Source: Paralithodes platypus (taxonomy: Eukaryota > Arthropoda > Malacostraca > Decapoda > Lithodidae). Taken from it: 64,000 nt of DNA. The notes beneath the pieces are model-generated. The model had not been told where the DNA came from and ran no database searches. It saw only the letters and a program-made list of their open reading frames with translations. How positions within the stretch are numbered: the stretch's first letter is position 1; each line of letters opens with the position of its first letter. Both the position numbers and the translations under genes were made by a program. Shown piece by piece: positions 23,241-33,453 of this stretch. The stretch spans positions 38,065,321 through 38,129,320 of the forward strand of contig CM064580.1 of NCBI GenBank assembly GCA_032716605.1, read 5' to 3'.

Positions 23241-24420
23241 CTACGGGGAACCCCTATTGTAATCATTAAACCCAGTTATTCATCCAAATTCTTCTTACAC
23301 GCCGGTTTTGACGCAATAACTTCAGAACCGCTTTTTGGATCGGGATCAAACTTTCACAAGAGGTGCGTTTTTGTATTGGGCAACTTTTGATATGCTAAAC
23401 ATCCGGTATAGCGGCCAAACAGGTTCGTGGCAGCCGATTTCCCGAAAAACTTGATGCCTAAATACCGTCTCTCCCACTCATAGGAAACGATTGGGCTTTG
23501 GCATATGGACTCCCCTACTAATGCTCCGCAAATGTAATAGAGAAGGTTTTGCTTTTGCACGTGGGTTTTTTTCCGGCAATCTTGAAGAAACCTCGAATTC
23601 CACATCTTGAAAACTGCGCCGATGATCAAAGCCATGCTTGCGTAGTTGGGTGAGGCTTGCGATTCCGAACGTTTTGATACCAAAAGAATATAAATGGGTG
23701 GAATAGTTTGGCCGCAGCATTGAAAACTGTCTATTCTTAAATGACTTTAAAACCGTATTCGCTACCCACACAAAGTTTACCGTCTACAGTCTATAGGTTT
23801 CCACGCATCCCCCAGTTTTGCTTAATAACATAGTCGATTTATTATTCAGATCTATTATTTTGTTTTTATTTAACTCTCAAAACAGTTAAGAGTCCCTACG
23901 AATTCCACCAATTATTTAGCCAACCTACCTATACATACCTACCCTACCAAATATTAATGATAATTCAAATTAATTTTTGGTGAATAGCAGAGTATTGGCT
24001 AAGGTTTTTAACAATTCCTCCCTTTGCCAAATGCTTTGTTTAATAACAATGATATGGACCTTCAGAGTTTGACAATTGCCCGTGTGACAGCCTTCACCAA
24101 GGTGTAAAAGAGGAGAGCCCACTCAACGTAATAAATCTGTTCTACAGCGACGGTGGCGCCTCTAGAGGCCAATAGGTGATAACATGTTGATCAAGCCATT
24201 TGTTTCCCTCTTGATATTGTTTATACAAACTAAGATGATACTCTGATGAAGACCACTTGCATGTATATAGTGTGTGAATGTACGAACAATGAAGAATTCT
24301 GAAGAATAAAACGCCTCCTCCCCATTCAGTTAATGCCTGGCAGATTTTGTTTATACCTATGAGCCGCTTGGCGGCGCTGGGTGTCGGGGAAATACACCTA
24401 AGCCTATTGAAGAGGACAAT
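23241..24420. repeat. 1.18-kb duplicated segment, copy 1
   Basis: Begins CTACGGGGAACCCCT and ends TTGAAGAGGACAATCC. The following 1.19 kb is a close tandem copy (period about 1,181 bp). A 109-codon minus-strand frame (23,354-23,683) is open in both copies, but substitutions between copies are largely amino-acid changing. It starts next to the (TTA)n tail of family E. Origin unknown. Confidence 0.85.
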
Positions 24421-25617
24421 CCTACGGGGAACCCCTAATGTAAATATTAAACCCGGTTATTCATCCAAATTCTTCTTACACGCCGGTTTTGACGCAATAA
24501 CTCCAGAACCGCTTTTTGGATCGGGATGAAACTTTCACAAGAGGTGCGTTTTTGTATTGGGCAACTTTTGATATGTTAAACATCCGGCATGGCGGCCAAA
24601 CAGGTTCGTGGCAGCCAATTTCCCGAAAAACTTGACGCCTAAATACCTTCTCTCCCACTCATAGGAAACGATTGGGCTTTGGCATATGGACTCCCCTACT
24701 AATGCTCCGCAAATGTTATAGAGAAGGTTTTGCTTTTGCACGTGGGTTTTTTTCCGGCAATCTTGAAGAAACCTCAAATTCCACTTAAAATTCCACATCT
24801 TGAAAACTGCGCCGATGATCAAAGCCATGCTTGCGTAGTTGGGCGAGGCTTTCGATTCCGAACGTTTTGATACCAAAAGAATATAAATGGGTGGAATAGT
24901 TTGGCCGCAGCATTGAAAACTGTCTATTCTTAAATTACTTTAAAACCGTATTCGCTACCCACACAAAGTTTACCGTCTACAGTCTATAGGCTTCCACGCA
25001 TCCCCCAGTTTTGCTTAATAACATAGGCGATTTATTATTCAGATCTATTATTTTTTTTTGTATTTAACTCTCTCAAAACAGTTTAGTCCCTACGAATTCC
25101 ACCAATTATTTAGCCAACCTACCTATACATACCTACCCTACCAAATAATAATGATAATTCAAATTTATTTTTGGTGAATAGCAGAGTATTGGCTAAGGTT
25201 TTTAACAATTCCTCCCTTTGCCAAATGCTTTGTTTAATAACAATGATATGGACCTTCAGAGTTTGACAATTGCCCGTGTGACAGCCTTCACCAAGGTGTA
25301 AAAGAGGAGAGCCCACTCAACGTAATAAATCTGTTCTACAGCGACGGTGGCGCCTCTAGAAGCCAATAGGTGATAACATGTTGATCAAGCCATTTGTTTC
25401 CCTCTTGATATTGTTTATACAAACTAAGATGATACTCTGATGAAGACCACTTGCATGTATATAGTGTGTGAATGTACGAACAATAAGGAATTCTGAAGAA
25501 TAAAACGCCTCCTCCCCATTCAGTTAATGCCTGGCAGATTTTGTTTATACCTATGAGCCGCTTTGCGGTGCTGGGTGTCGGGGAACTACACCTAAGCCTA
25601 TTGAAGAGGACAATCCT
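24421..25617. repeat. 1.18-kb duplicated segment, copy 2
   Basis: Close copy of the preceding unit, with scattered substitutions and a 12-bp insertion (AATTCCACTTAA-like) near 24,779-24,793. The end again reads GAAGAGGACAATCCT. Contains AATAAAA near both unit ends. No recognised protein. Confidence 0.85.
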
Positions 25618-26480
25618 TTCCTAATGCTCCTTTCCTTGCCTTGACCCTGCTATTACGAACTTTATGCGGACATAAACCTTATCTGCCCATAATAATTATG
25701 ATTTAGGCTTTCAATCGTACTCCATCCTACACATAACTCACTGCCATAACTTAATATAACTAGTTTGGACAAGTGTAGCTCAAATATAGACTATATAACA
25801 AGAAGTCTGGGTTGGAGTCCCTTTGCGTGTGTAGTTAGCGAGAGAGGGAGTGACTGTATCGCTAGATTCCTTTCTCAAAAGCCGCTAGAGTATCCTCTCG
25901 ATATTGAATAAATGCAAACCATCTCTAGAATGATGCCACAACTCTGGAATGTTTTTTGTGTGTTTTTTTTTTGCATGTTTTACAATGTATAATGGTTCTA
26001 GATATTTATAGACTATCCCTGGGAGTTATGGGAAAATGGTAGCTAAATTGAAGTATGTAGCGTTTTAAGATGTAGCGTTAAAGTAGCTATTGGCAACACT
26101 GACTTACATATTTATCGCTTTCGTGTCTTTGAATATTTCGTATATACTTCACTATTGGATGTAATCATACACATACAGCTTATCTTATTAAACTCAGAGA
26201 TTCCTCATTCGAAGTATATCCAAATATGATGTATGTATTTGAGCTTTGTGATACAAACTTCTATATATTTTATGAAAATACGTAATTGAACCTGCGCTGC
26301 TTTGTTTGTTTACCAGCTCGGGCCAAGACAAGACTACCTCACCTCTTCGCAAACCCCTTCGAGATATAAGCCATTTTTGTCTTGCATTCTTATTGTGTAT
26401 TACAAAGCAATGCGGTAAACCTGACTCTTTGGACCAACAGCGATTTCAGTAAGTTTTATTTATTTTTTTGTAATTTTTCC
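25618..26480. other. AT-rich spacer, no gene seen
   Basis: No recognisable gene. A short T run lies near 25,960. Confidence 0.5.
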
Positions 26481-27212
26481 TTCAGATATAGGCTAGGCCT
26501 AGGCCTAGTGTTGTTTTATACTGAAGAGGAGCTGAAATGAGTATTTACCCATTATCCAACAATCTAAAAACACGCCCCCCACTAGTGGGGAGGGCTATGA
26601 AGTTTAGGTAAAATGAGGGTTTAAAAGTGTAATAATAGGCCTAGGCCTATAGCGTTTTGTATCAAAACTTGGCTCGGGTTTTCCCAAATTGCAAATCCAT
26701 AAAACCCAAGTTTGTGAATACCCGAGCCAACTTTTGACGAAAGCTGGCTCGGATTTCACGGGGTGGAGTGGGTACCGGTAGCCTAATATCTCCTGTTATA
26801 ATTTAAATAGTCAACTTTGGGAAGACATTAGCCTAACCCAACAACCTTACCTAACCTATCCTAGTATTATGGGTGGGGGCTGCTGCCCCCACACCCCCGC
26901 TGATTGGGTTAGATTTTTTTTTTTTTTTTTTTTTTTTTAAATGTTGTAGGCTAGGCCTAGGCTATTAGCCTAACCTAACAACCTTACCTAACCTAACCTA
27001 GTATATGGGTGGGGGCTGCCGCCCCCACGCCCCCGCTGGTTGGGTTAGGCTACTTTTTTTAGGCCTATTAGCTAGCCTATTAGCCTAACTTAACCTAACC
27101 TAACCTAGTATAGGTTGGGTACTTGCTGAAAAACTTATTGTTTTACAGTATATTGGCCTATGTATTTTAGCGTTTTTTTTTTTTTTTCCTCCCTTATAAT
27201 ACATTTCAGCTC
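26481..27212. repeat. AGGCCTA-rich region with CCTAACCT and GGGTGGGGGCTGC motifs
   Basis: Many overlapping copies of the self-complementary word TAGGCCTA, and three repeats of a module reading CCTAACCTA...GGGTGGGGGCTGC and CCCCCACGCCCCCGCT (about 26,826-26,905, 26,965-27,050 and a partial at 27,075-27,120). Includes a ~27-bp poly-T (26,912-26,938) and an inverted pair CTTGGCTCGGGT / ACCCGAGCCAAC (about 26,668-26,731). The G/C-rich module recurs at 44,004-44,090 and 45,811-45,895. Confidence 0.7.
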
Positions 27213-27226
27213 TTAACCCGGGAGCT

Positions 27227-27279
27227 GCGGGTAGACTCTTAAGAGTTCCCCCGGCGCACTGCGGGTAGACTCTTAAGAG
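27227..27279 (+). promoter_or_regulatory. Subterminal 19-bp direct repeats (probable transposase binding sites)
   Basis: Two exact copies of GCGGGTAGACTCTTAAGAG, starts 34 bp apart and 11 bp inside the left TTAA. Each contains the palindrome CTCTTAAGAG. PiggyBac elements carry internal repeats near their ends that the transposase recognises; that role here is inference from position and repetition. Confidence 0.6.
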
Positions 27280-27436
27280 CAGAGACTTTGAACACGTACC
27301 AAAACCGCGCGTTTATAGCCAGGCGGCTGAAAATTGGTGTGGGTATTGTACTACATGTCAACTCTCGATACCACCCCGCCAAACGCTCGCCCCGCACTCG
27401 TGCAAGCACCACCGCGCCAGTAACCACGCACTAGTC

Positions 27437-27796
27437 ATGGAGCCTACACGTCCCTCACGCTCGCTCCCTGATGACACAACCAGCCCTCCTTCTGGTGGTG
27501 TTAGCCGCCGTGGAAGGCAGAGGGTGGCTGCCAAAGACCCTAGCTACCAGTACGACACGCCCTACAGCTCAGAGGACGAATCACCAGCACCAAAAGCACG
27601 TAAAACACGTGCAAGCAGGGCAATGGCACAGAGGTCATTGGTCTTTCGGGACACTGCCACCACGACCCAGGCCACTGCAACAACCACTACCACCACCACT
27701 GCCACCACTGCCACCCCTGCCACCCCTGCCACCGGTACCAGCGACGCAGGAGGCCGCCCTAGGGCTGCATTACCTGCGGGGGCAGGAAAAAATTAA
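27437..27796 (+). CDS. Candidate 5' coding part of the piggyBac transposase (frame broken)
   Basis: A 119-codon frame starting at an ATG in good context (GTCATGG), 220 bp inside the transposon end. It is basic and Ser/Pro-rich with an acidic SSEDESP patch, then a Thr/Ala run, like the disordered N-termini of many piggyBac proteins. It stops at 27,794 in the same phase as the main frame that opens downstream. Between the two, the most protein-like reading switches phase: plus one near 27.7 kb and back near 28.20 kb. Either two indels in low-complexity DNA (real or assembly error), or an intron, must separate it from the main frame. Whether this is the native start is not certain. Confidence 0.5.
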   Translation: MEPTRPSRSLPDDTTSPPSGGVSRRGRQRVAAKDPSYQYDTPYSSEDESPAPKARKTRASRAMAQRSLVFRDTATTTQATATTTTTTTATTATPATPATGTSDAGGRPRAALPAGAGKN

Positions 27797-27839
27797 AGGC
27801 ACGGGCGTAGGGAAGAGAACCCGTACGCCAGCCACAGTG

Positions 27840-28390
27840 CCCCTACCACCACCACCACCACCAGCCGCCCCTGGCCCAGCTGCCCCTGCTGCCCCTGCCG
27901 CCCCTGCCGCCCCTGCCGCCCCTGCTGCCCCTGCCGCCCCTGCCGCCCCTGCCCAAGGAACAGGGAAGGGGAAGGGGAAAGGGAGAGGGAAAGCGACTGG
28001 GAAAGCGACTGCTGGCCCTGGTGTCCCTGCCGCCCCTGCCGCCCCTGCTGCCCCTGCCGCCCCTGCCGCCCCTGCCCAAGGAACAGGGAAGGGGAAGGGG
28101 AAAGGGAGAGGGAAAGCGACTGGGAAAGCGACTGCTGGCCCTGGTGTCCCTGCCGGCCCTGCTGCCCCTGCCGCCCCTGCCGCCCCTGCTGCCCCTGCCG
28201 CCCTGCCGCCCCTGCCCAAGGAACAGAGAGAAGGGCGACAGGCACCACCATCATCTTGCCATCAAGGCCACGCACCACTGCTGCCCCTGCCGCCGCCGCC
28301 CCTGCCGCCGCCGCCGCCCCTGCCGCCGCCCCTGCCACCACCTCTGCCGCCGCCCCTGCCACCACCTCTGCTGTCCCTGTCCATAAGACT
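27840..28390 (+). repeat. GC-rich Ala/Pro-coding repeats with a 123-bp unit
   Basis: Tandem GCCCCT hexamers (Ala-Pro) interspersed with a Lys/Gly segment. The block starting GCCCAAGGAACAGGG is at 27,951, 28,074 and 28,214. The first interval is 123 bp (41 codons). The second is 140 bp, that is 123 plus 18 minus 1, which points to one lost base near 28,203 that shifts the frame. The Gly/Lys part (GKGKGKGRGKATGKATAG) would be a basic disordered linker in the transposase. Confidence 0.8.
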
Positions 28391-30346
28391 CCCGCACGTG
28401 CCAAAGTGACCCGGAAAAATCTTACACCATCTAAGTATGCCGCCCTGCTGTTTGATGGTGATTCGCAGGACATTGGCAGCCCGGGTTTCGACGACGAAGC
28501 CCTAGCACGGGACCAAGGGTGGGGGGATTTGGGAGTGGACAGTGGGAGTGAGTCCGACGTCGGTGACGAAAACGAGGAAGGGCATCGTCTGTCGAGTGAA
28601 GATGAGGGTAATGATGATGAAGTGCTGTATCGCGACCATGGAAGCGATATTTCAGACGCAGAAGAAGACGCAGACGACATTCCGATCCCTGGCATGCCTT
28701 CGTTCGATTGGTCTGACGGGGTCAATTTTGTACCTGACGTGCCCCAGTTCAATCCTGGGACGTCAGGAACAACTGACAACTGGCCCTGTGATGATCAAGC
28801 GAACGAAAGCGACTTCTTCCTCGCTTTTTTCGACATGGAGGTAATGACGTACATCGTTGCCCAAACAAACGCCTACTACAGGTGGGTGTTTGGCAGATTG
28901 GACGTCCTTTCTCCAAAAGCGAGAATACGAGGCTGGGTGGATACGACTGTGGCAGAATTTCTGACGTTCTTTGCCTTGTTGTTCCTCATGCCTCTGATCA
29001 AGAAGCATGTGTTGCAACACTACTGGAAGCACGACCCTCTCATCGCCACCCCAACTTTCAATAAGTTCATGACTCGTGACAGATTTTTGTTGCTGCTAAG
29101 ATTTATGCACTTTGCAGACAACGAAAATCCTAACAGGATTGACAGGATATGGAAAGTTCGGGATGTGTTCACCATGTTGTTGGAGAGGTATAGGAAATAC
29201 TTTTACCCCTTCCTCAATTTGGTGATTGATGAGTCGCTCGTGCTCTTCAAAGGACGTCTTGTTTTCAAGCAGTATATCCCCTTGAAGAGGCATAGGTTCG
29301 GAATCAAGCTCTTCGTGTTGTGCGACTGTGAAACTGGAATAGTGCTTGACATGATCGTGTATACAGGCACTGACATTGACATACCGAAAGCCGCTGCCAA
29401 TGACCCCATGGGCATGTCAGGTGCCATCGTCAGGAAAATGTTGGCACCTTACCTGGGCAAAGGCCACATCATCTACACTGACAACTGGTATACTTCTCCT
29501 GCTCTCTGCCAGTTTCTTTATGACAACCAAACGGGGTCATGTGGGACTGTCAGAAAGACAAGAAAGTTTATGCCAAAGTTCACAGGTGATGTCATTCCTC
29601 TCACAGATGCCTCCTCCAGTGACACACCTTCAGAAGACGACCTGGCCAAGGAACACCGCGAGAGGCATGTGCGAAGAAGGCGACGAAAGGGGCAGAAATA
29701 CAAGCAGCTCGAGAAGTGTGGGAAACTGATAGCCCTGAAGTGGAAGGATAAGCGAGACGTCCACCTGCTTTCCACCGTCCACACAGGTGCCCAGGTGGAT
29801 TCTGGCAAAATCCACTACCGAACCAGGAAGACAATCTACAAGCCCGACATGGTAGTGGACTACACCAAAAACATGCGCCTGGTGGACAAGTCTGACTGTC
29901 AGCTGTCAGGTGTTGAGTGTCTGAGGAAGACTGTGAAGTGGTATCACAAGCTCTTCCTCCACCTAGTTGACATAACGATGCTGAACGCCTACAACTTGTG
30001 GTTGGTGAAGAAGGATATGGCCCCAAACCAGAAGCTGAAATTCCGGGAGTTCGGGTACAACGTCTCCTACCAACTCCTGGAGAAGTATGCCACCACCACT
30101 CACAGACGTACGGCATGGCGTGGGGATCACGTTCCTGACCGCATCCAGCTGGGTGTCGAAAGACACTACACAACCAACACCGAGCTGATTGGCACTCGTC
30201 ACAGGCAGGTGCAGTGCACCGTCTGCAGCTCCAGTGTGAGGAAACCCCATGTGACCAAAAGAGTCACCTCAATGTGCGCCGAGTGCAAAGTTGCACTCTG
30301 CCTGGGTGACTGCTTCAGGGACTACCACACCTTCAAGAACTACTGA
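28256..30346 (+). CDS. piggyBac transposase (DDE_Tnp_1_7 family), catalytic core and C-terminus complete
   Basis: Cut-and-paste DNA transposase acting on TTAA sites. The 696-residue reading begins at a non-ATG codon only because the true N-terminus lies upstream; numbering here starts at base 28,256. An Ala/Pro-rich stretch (1-45) leads into an acidic region (about 80-150). The DDE domain follows, with catalytic Asp 325 in LVIDESL, Asp 409 in IIYTDNWYTS and Asp 544 in MRLVDKSD. The C-terminal Cys/His-rich zinc domain starts CTVC at 654, with CAEC and a final C...C...H pattern before the stop, as in active piggyBac proteins. A Lys/Arg-rich patch (RHVRRRRRKGQK, about 470) may be nuclear-targeting. 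No stop or frameshift interrupts the core, so the element could be recently active. The N-terminal phase problem is the one visible defect. Confidence 0.92.
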   Translation: MPSRPRTTAAPAAAAPAAAAAPAAAPATTSAAAPATTSAVPVHKTPARAKVTRKNLTPSKYAALLFDGDSQDIGSPGFDDEALARDQGWGDLGVDSGSESDVGDENEEGHRLSSEDEGNDDEVLYRDHGSDISDAEEDADDIPIPGMPSFDWSDGVNFVPDVPQFNPGTSGTTDNWPCDDQANESDFFLAFFDMEVMTYIVAQTNAYYRWVFGRLDVLSPKARIRGWVDTTVAEFLTFFALLFLMPLIKKHVLQHYWKHDPLIATPTFNKFMTRDRFLLLLRFMHFADNENPNRIDRIWKVRDVFTMLLERYRKYFYPFLNLVIDESLVLFKGRLVFKQYIPLKRHRFGIKLFVLCDCETGIVLDMIVYTGTDIDIPKAAANDPMGMSGAIVRKMLAPYLGKGHIIYTDNWYTSPALCQFLYDNQTGSCGTVRKTRKFMPKFTGDVIPLTDASSSDTPSEDDLAKEHRERHVRRRRRKGQKYKQLEKCGKLIALKWKDKRDVHLLSTVHTGAQVDSGKIHYRTRKTIYKPDMVVDYTKNMRLVDKSDCQLSGVECLRKTVKWYHKLFLHLVDITMLNAYNLWLVKKDMAPNQKLKFREFGYNVSYQLLEKYATTTHRRTAWRGDHVPDRIQLGVERHYTTNTELIGTRHRQVQCTVCSSSVRKPHVTKRVTSMCAECKVALCLGDCFRDYHTFKNY

Positions 30347-30353
30347 GTGTCGG

Positions 30354-30440
30354 CCCTGCCCTGCCCTGCCCTGCCCTGGACTCGCCCCGTGCCCTGCCCT
30401 GGACTCGCCTCCTGCCCTGCCCTGCCCTGCCCTGGACTCG
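30354..30440. repeat. CCCTG pentamer repeats after the transposase stop
   Basis: Runs of CCCTG broken by GGACTCGC, immediately after the transposase stop codon. Non-coding. Confidence 0.8.
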
Positions 30441-30701
30441 CGCCCTACCTTACCTGACCTGACCTAATTGATCACGCTACCTCATAATGTAACATATATA
30501 TTATATAATGTATAAGTTCCAAAGATGTCCCTGTGATATAGCTTTTACATTATATAATTGTATGTTTCATTATTTAGTTTATAAGTTTCAAAGATTTACA
30601 TGTAATATGCCTTATTTTTTTAGTATATCAATATATATGTTTGTTATTAGCCTAAGTAATGTGTATATAATTATTTTCTTACCTCAAATGAATTGTACAA
30701 A

Positions 30702-30721
30702 AATAAATATGTTTCAATAAA
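30702..30721 (+). terminator. Polyadenylation signals of the transposase gene
   Basis: AATAAA at 30,702-30,707 and 30,716-30,721, about 360 bp after the stop codon in AT-rich DNA. Use is inferred from position. Confidence 0.55.
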
Positions 30722-30779
30722 TCATGTCAAACCTACTATGATAATAAAATAAAAAAAGAAAAAAAGAAAAAAAGAAAAC

Positions 30780-30859
30780 AAGGTCATGTCATTGTATTCT
30801 TACAATATGATATATTCTATGAATATTTCATATTGTTTGAATACAATGGCATGATCTTG
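30780..30859. repeat. Inverted repeat with ~38-bp arms
   Basis: Arms 30,780-30,817 and about 30,821-30,859 are near-perfect reverse complements (AAGGTCATGTCATTGTATTC against GAATACAATGGCATGATCTT), with only a few bases between. Flanked by A-rich runs. May be a short foldback element. Confidence 0.8.
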
Positions 30860-30916
30860 TAAAAAAAAAAAATTTATAAAAATTTTTCTAGACAATATAA
30901 AACCTTCCCCATAACC

Positions 30917-30995
30917 CCCTCCTGGATTCGATCCCACTACCTACGACACTTTGAGTTTTCCAGTCCGCGACCTTACCAACCATGCCACAGGAGCT
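30917..30995 (-). repeat. tRNA-like (SINE head-like) sequence, minus strand
   Basis: On the minus strand, GAGCTCCTGTGGCATGGTTGG supplies an A-box and GGGATCGAATCCAGGAGG a B-box-like T-arm and acceptor 3' side. CTCCTG and CAGGAG can pair. The anticodon stem is poor, so this is probably a tRNA-derived repeat. Confidence 0.5.
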
Positions 30996-31060
30996 CATAC
31001 CAAATATCACTCAAAACTTCGTGTGTACAATCGAAATGACAATATACAAAAAAAAAATGA

Positions 31061-31101
31061 ATTATCCCACCAATTTACGTTTGTAAATTGATGGGATTAT
31101 C
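31061..31101. repeat. Short hairpin, ~18-bp arms
   Basis: AATTATCCCACCAATTTAC and GTAAATTGATGGGATTAT are inverted repeats separated by about four bases. Confidence 0.7.
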
Positions 31102-31798
31102 AATTATATCATGCCAAGGTTTATAATAGTTTGTCTCTGTCAAGAATTAGTAATTATATAACTTTATTCTGTCAAAAATTGCCCAAACACTCAGCAAAAT
31201 TGCCCCTCTCAGTGTGACTCCACTCATTTTCACACGGTCAGGCGGTCACGAGGTGACCCTTGCCGCTCCTTGATTCTCCAGCTACAGCAGCTCTGTCTGG
31301 GAACAAAATTGGTATAAATACAATAATGGATAAAATACTCTTCACAAATACATTTGTATTGTATAATATTGTAAATAAAAATGACTAATAACTGTGTGGG
31401 TGTCGAAAATTGCTCAACCAGCTTTCTTATGTCTCGCCTACGCGCGTATATTGGATTATACATAGTCATGACTGTCATACAAATAATTGCAGTAGGTCTC
31501 GAATATACATTTAGATTGCATATTACTTCGAAATAAATAAGTAAACGTTTCTCTGGTGGCAATCTACCCTTTCGCAGGTGTAAGGAGACACCAGTCTATA
31601 TTTAGCCCTCTATCACAACAGGCAATCTGCCTGTGTTGACTCAGCACCGTCGCTGGTGGTCTATAAATATAGTACTTTATTTACAGTCAATGGCCTACAT
31701 GTTTCTGTGGTACTTCACATGTGTCTAAAATGCAATGTCTGCTTGCATAAAAATGCAATTCTGAAGTCCATTTAGATGTACGACATACGCATGTCTCA

Positions 31799-31802
<4 letters not shown>
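31102..31802. other. AT-rich spacer, no gene seen
   Basis: No recognisable gene. Bases about 31,590-31,670 contain an inverted pair around GTCTATATTTAG / CTATAAATATAG. Confidence 0.5.

Positions 31803-31850
<48 letters not shown>
31803..31850. repeat. (TC)n microsatellite
   Basis: Uninterrupted TC run of about 48 bp. Confidence 0.95.
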
Positions 31851-31853
<3 letters not shown>

Positions 31854-32100
31854 TTCCTGACTCATGTTATTGTAGACCTGTTGATGGCAACGAACACCAG
31901 CCATCTGGTAGACATAAGGGTCAAAATACCAAACATCAATACGCCTGGGGCGCCTCCACAATTATCACTAAGCTGGTTATCTATCTAGAGATCTGCCTGA
32001 CTTCCATCTCTCCACGACTCACTCACTCACTGCACCCCTGCATGCCTCCCTCCCACCCACCCACCCACCCCCAACCCCCCCTTTCAGGCTTCCGTCTGCT

Positions 32101-32690
32101 AGAAACACATTCACAATTTGCGTAAATAAAATATCGCATCAATTGGGCTATATGCGGTATATTCCTTGTTATATGGGACGCCTACATATGTACACGTCTT
32201 TATTATAGCATGAGAGTGCTCTAAATACAAGATTGACGTGATATTTATGGCGTAACACACCCTCTCCCCCTTTCATTCCCACCACAACTCACTCACACCT
32301 TGGTTCACGCATAGAAACTCATTGATAATGTGCGTAAATATCGCATGAATTGGTTTATATGCGGTATATATTTTGATATATGGCACGTATACATACGTAC
32401 AAGTCTGTATTATAGCGTGACAGTGCTCTACGTACAAGATATACGTGATATGTATGGCGTAAACCACACTCTCAGCTCATAAATTGCCGCCAAACCTCCA
32501 ACACATCTTCATTCCCGCCTAAATATTCTCTTATAATTCCCTTATATATTGCAATTTTTGGTCACTATGAGGCATATTCATTGTTATATGGGTGCCCTAC
32601 ACACGTATACATACTCTAAATAGCCTAAAAGGGCTCGAAAAAGGAGATATTACGTGATAATACGCGGTAACCCACCCCCTCCTCCCTCTC
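32101..32690. repeat. Diverged ~211-bp tandem repeat, about 2.5-3 units
   Basis: The units starting AGAAACACATTC (32,101) and AGAAACTCATTG (32,312) share, in order, TGCGTAAATA, ATATGCGGTATAT, a TACATA.GTACA block, GTCT.TATTATAGC and AGTGCTCTA.....AAGAT, with conserved spacing. A weaker third unit (about 32,520-32,690) keeps TTGTTATATGGG and ACGTGATAAT. C-rich linkers separate them. Confidence 0.7.
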
Positions 32691-32968
32691 CTTCTATCCC
32701 CTGCGCGCGTAAATATTCGGCAGGGAAATCTCGCCGCTCGATGACAATCTAGCCGCGCGGTGCCATTCGCTCCACATTTTTCAACTACGGACCGTTCCCC
32801 TACCCCCCCCCAGACATTTTTTGGGGGGTCAAATATATATGGGCCGATGCACGCAAACATTCCCTACACGATGATGTACTTTTTATCGAAATTGGCAATA
32901 GGTCCCAAAATCATCATAGGTGCGCACAGTCTTACCCTGTAGAAAACCCCCTGTGCGCCGCGGAGAGG

Positions 32969-33453
32969 TTAACACCTTATTAGCGGCCTAGGCGGTTTAT
33001 TTATATGTACCGCCCAGCGGGTTTTTTTTAGCCAAAATAGGGCTGTTTACGTGATCATTTTCATGCCTAAATAAGACCCAGAACGTAAAACAAGTATCTA
33101 TCCCTGAAAGGGCATAAACAGAGCTTTCGAATGACACCATAACGATCCTTTTATGATGGCTAGTTTTCTTGCAATAACCGTGCAACGCGAGTGCAAAAAG
33201 CATGTAATTAGGCACTTTCCCCATACAATTCCGTATATAGCGAGTGAGAGAGGGAGGGAGGAGTGATTCGTGTCAGTAGGTTCGCCGCGGTGGTCTGGAG
33301 CAGTCATACGCTCGCTACTCTCCTGCCACCACTTGTCTCTCTCTCTCAGCAACATTACGTGCTGAAATTGCCACACGACCTATGTCGAGCGCCGCCACAT
33401 AGTCCAGCTTTATTTAACTCGACTTATGTTGTGCGCCGACAGTTAAGGGTTAA
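32969..33453 (+). mobile_element. TTAA-flanked MITE, family A, copy 3
   Basis: 485 bp. TTAA at 32,969-32,972 and 33,450-33,453. Shares with copy 2 CATTTTCATGCCTAAATAAG, ACAAGTATCTATCCCTGAAAG and GGTCTGGAGCAGTCATACGC. The left TTAA is also the end of a preceding GC-rich stretch (GCGCCGCGGAGAGG), so two elements may abut here. Confidence 0.85.

Larger units (their letters stand above)
27213..30721 (+). mobile_element. piggyBac transposon (left end, transposase and poly(A) signals)
   Basis: The left end is TTAA at 27,213-27,216 followed by CCCGGGAGCTGCGGG, the TTAA-CCC form expected of piggyBac. Two exact 19-bp subterminal direct repeats GCGGGTAGACTCTTAAGAG sit at 27,227-27,245 and 27,261-27,279. 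The transposase is intact from about 28.4 kb to its stop at 30,346, with AATAAA signals at 30,702 and 30,716. A matching right TIR was not found close downstream; a weak candidate is the TTAA at 32,969. The right boundary given is therefore the end of transcription signals, not a proven element end. Confidence 0.85.

Noticed and set aside
23354..24876. Conserved minus-strand protein in the 1.18-kb duplication
   Set aside because: Open in both copies, but of about eleven substitutions counted by eye roughly seven change the amino acid, which does not suggest selection; no domain recognised.
27471..28779. Long Pro/Ala/Gly-rich frames on both strands over the GC-rich repeat
   Set aside because: Composition and hexamer repeats create them. 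Only the plus-strand frame that flows into the transposase is credible.
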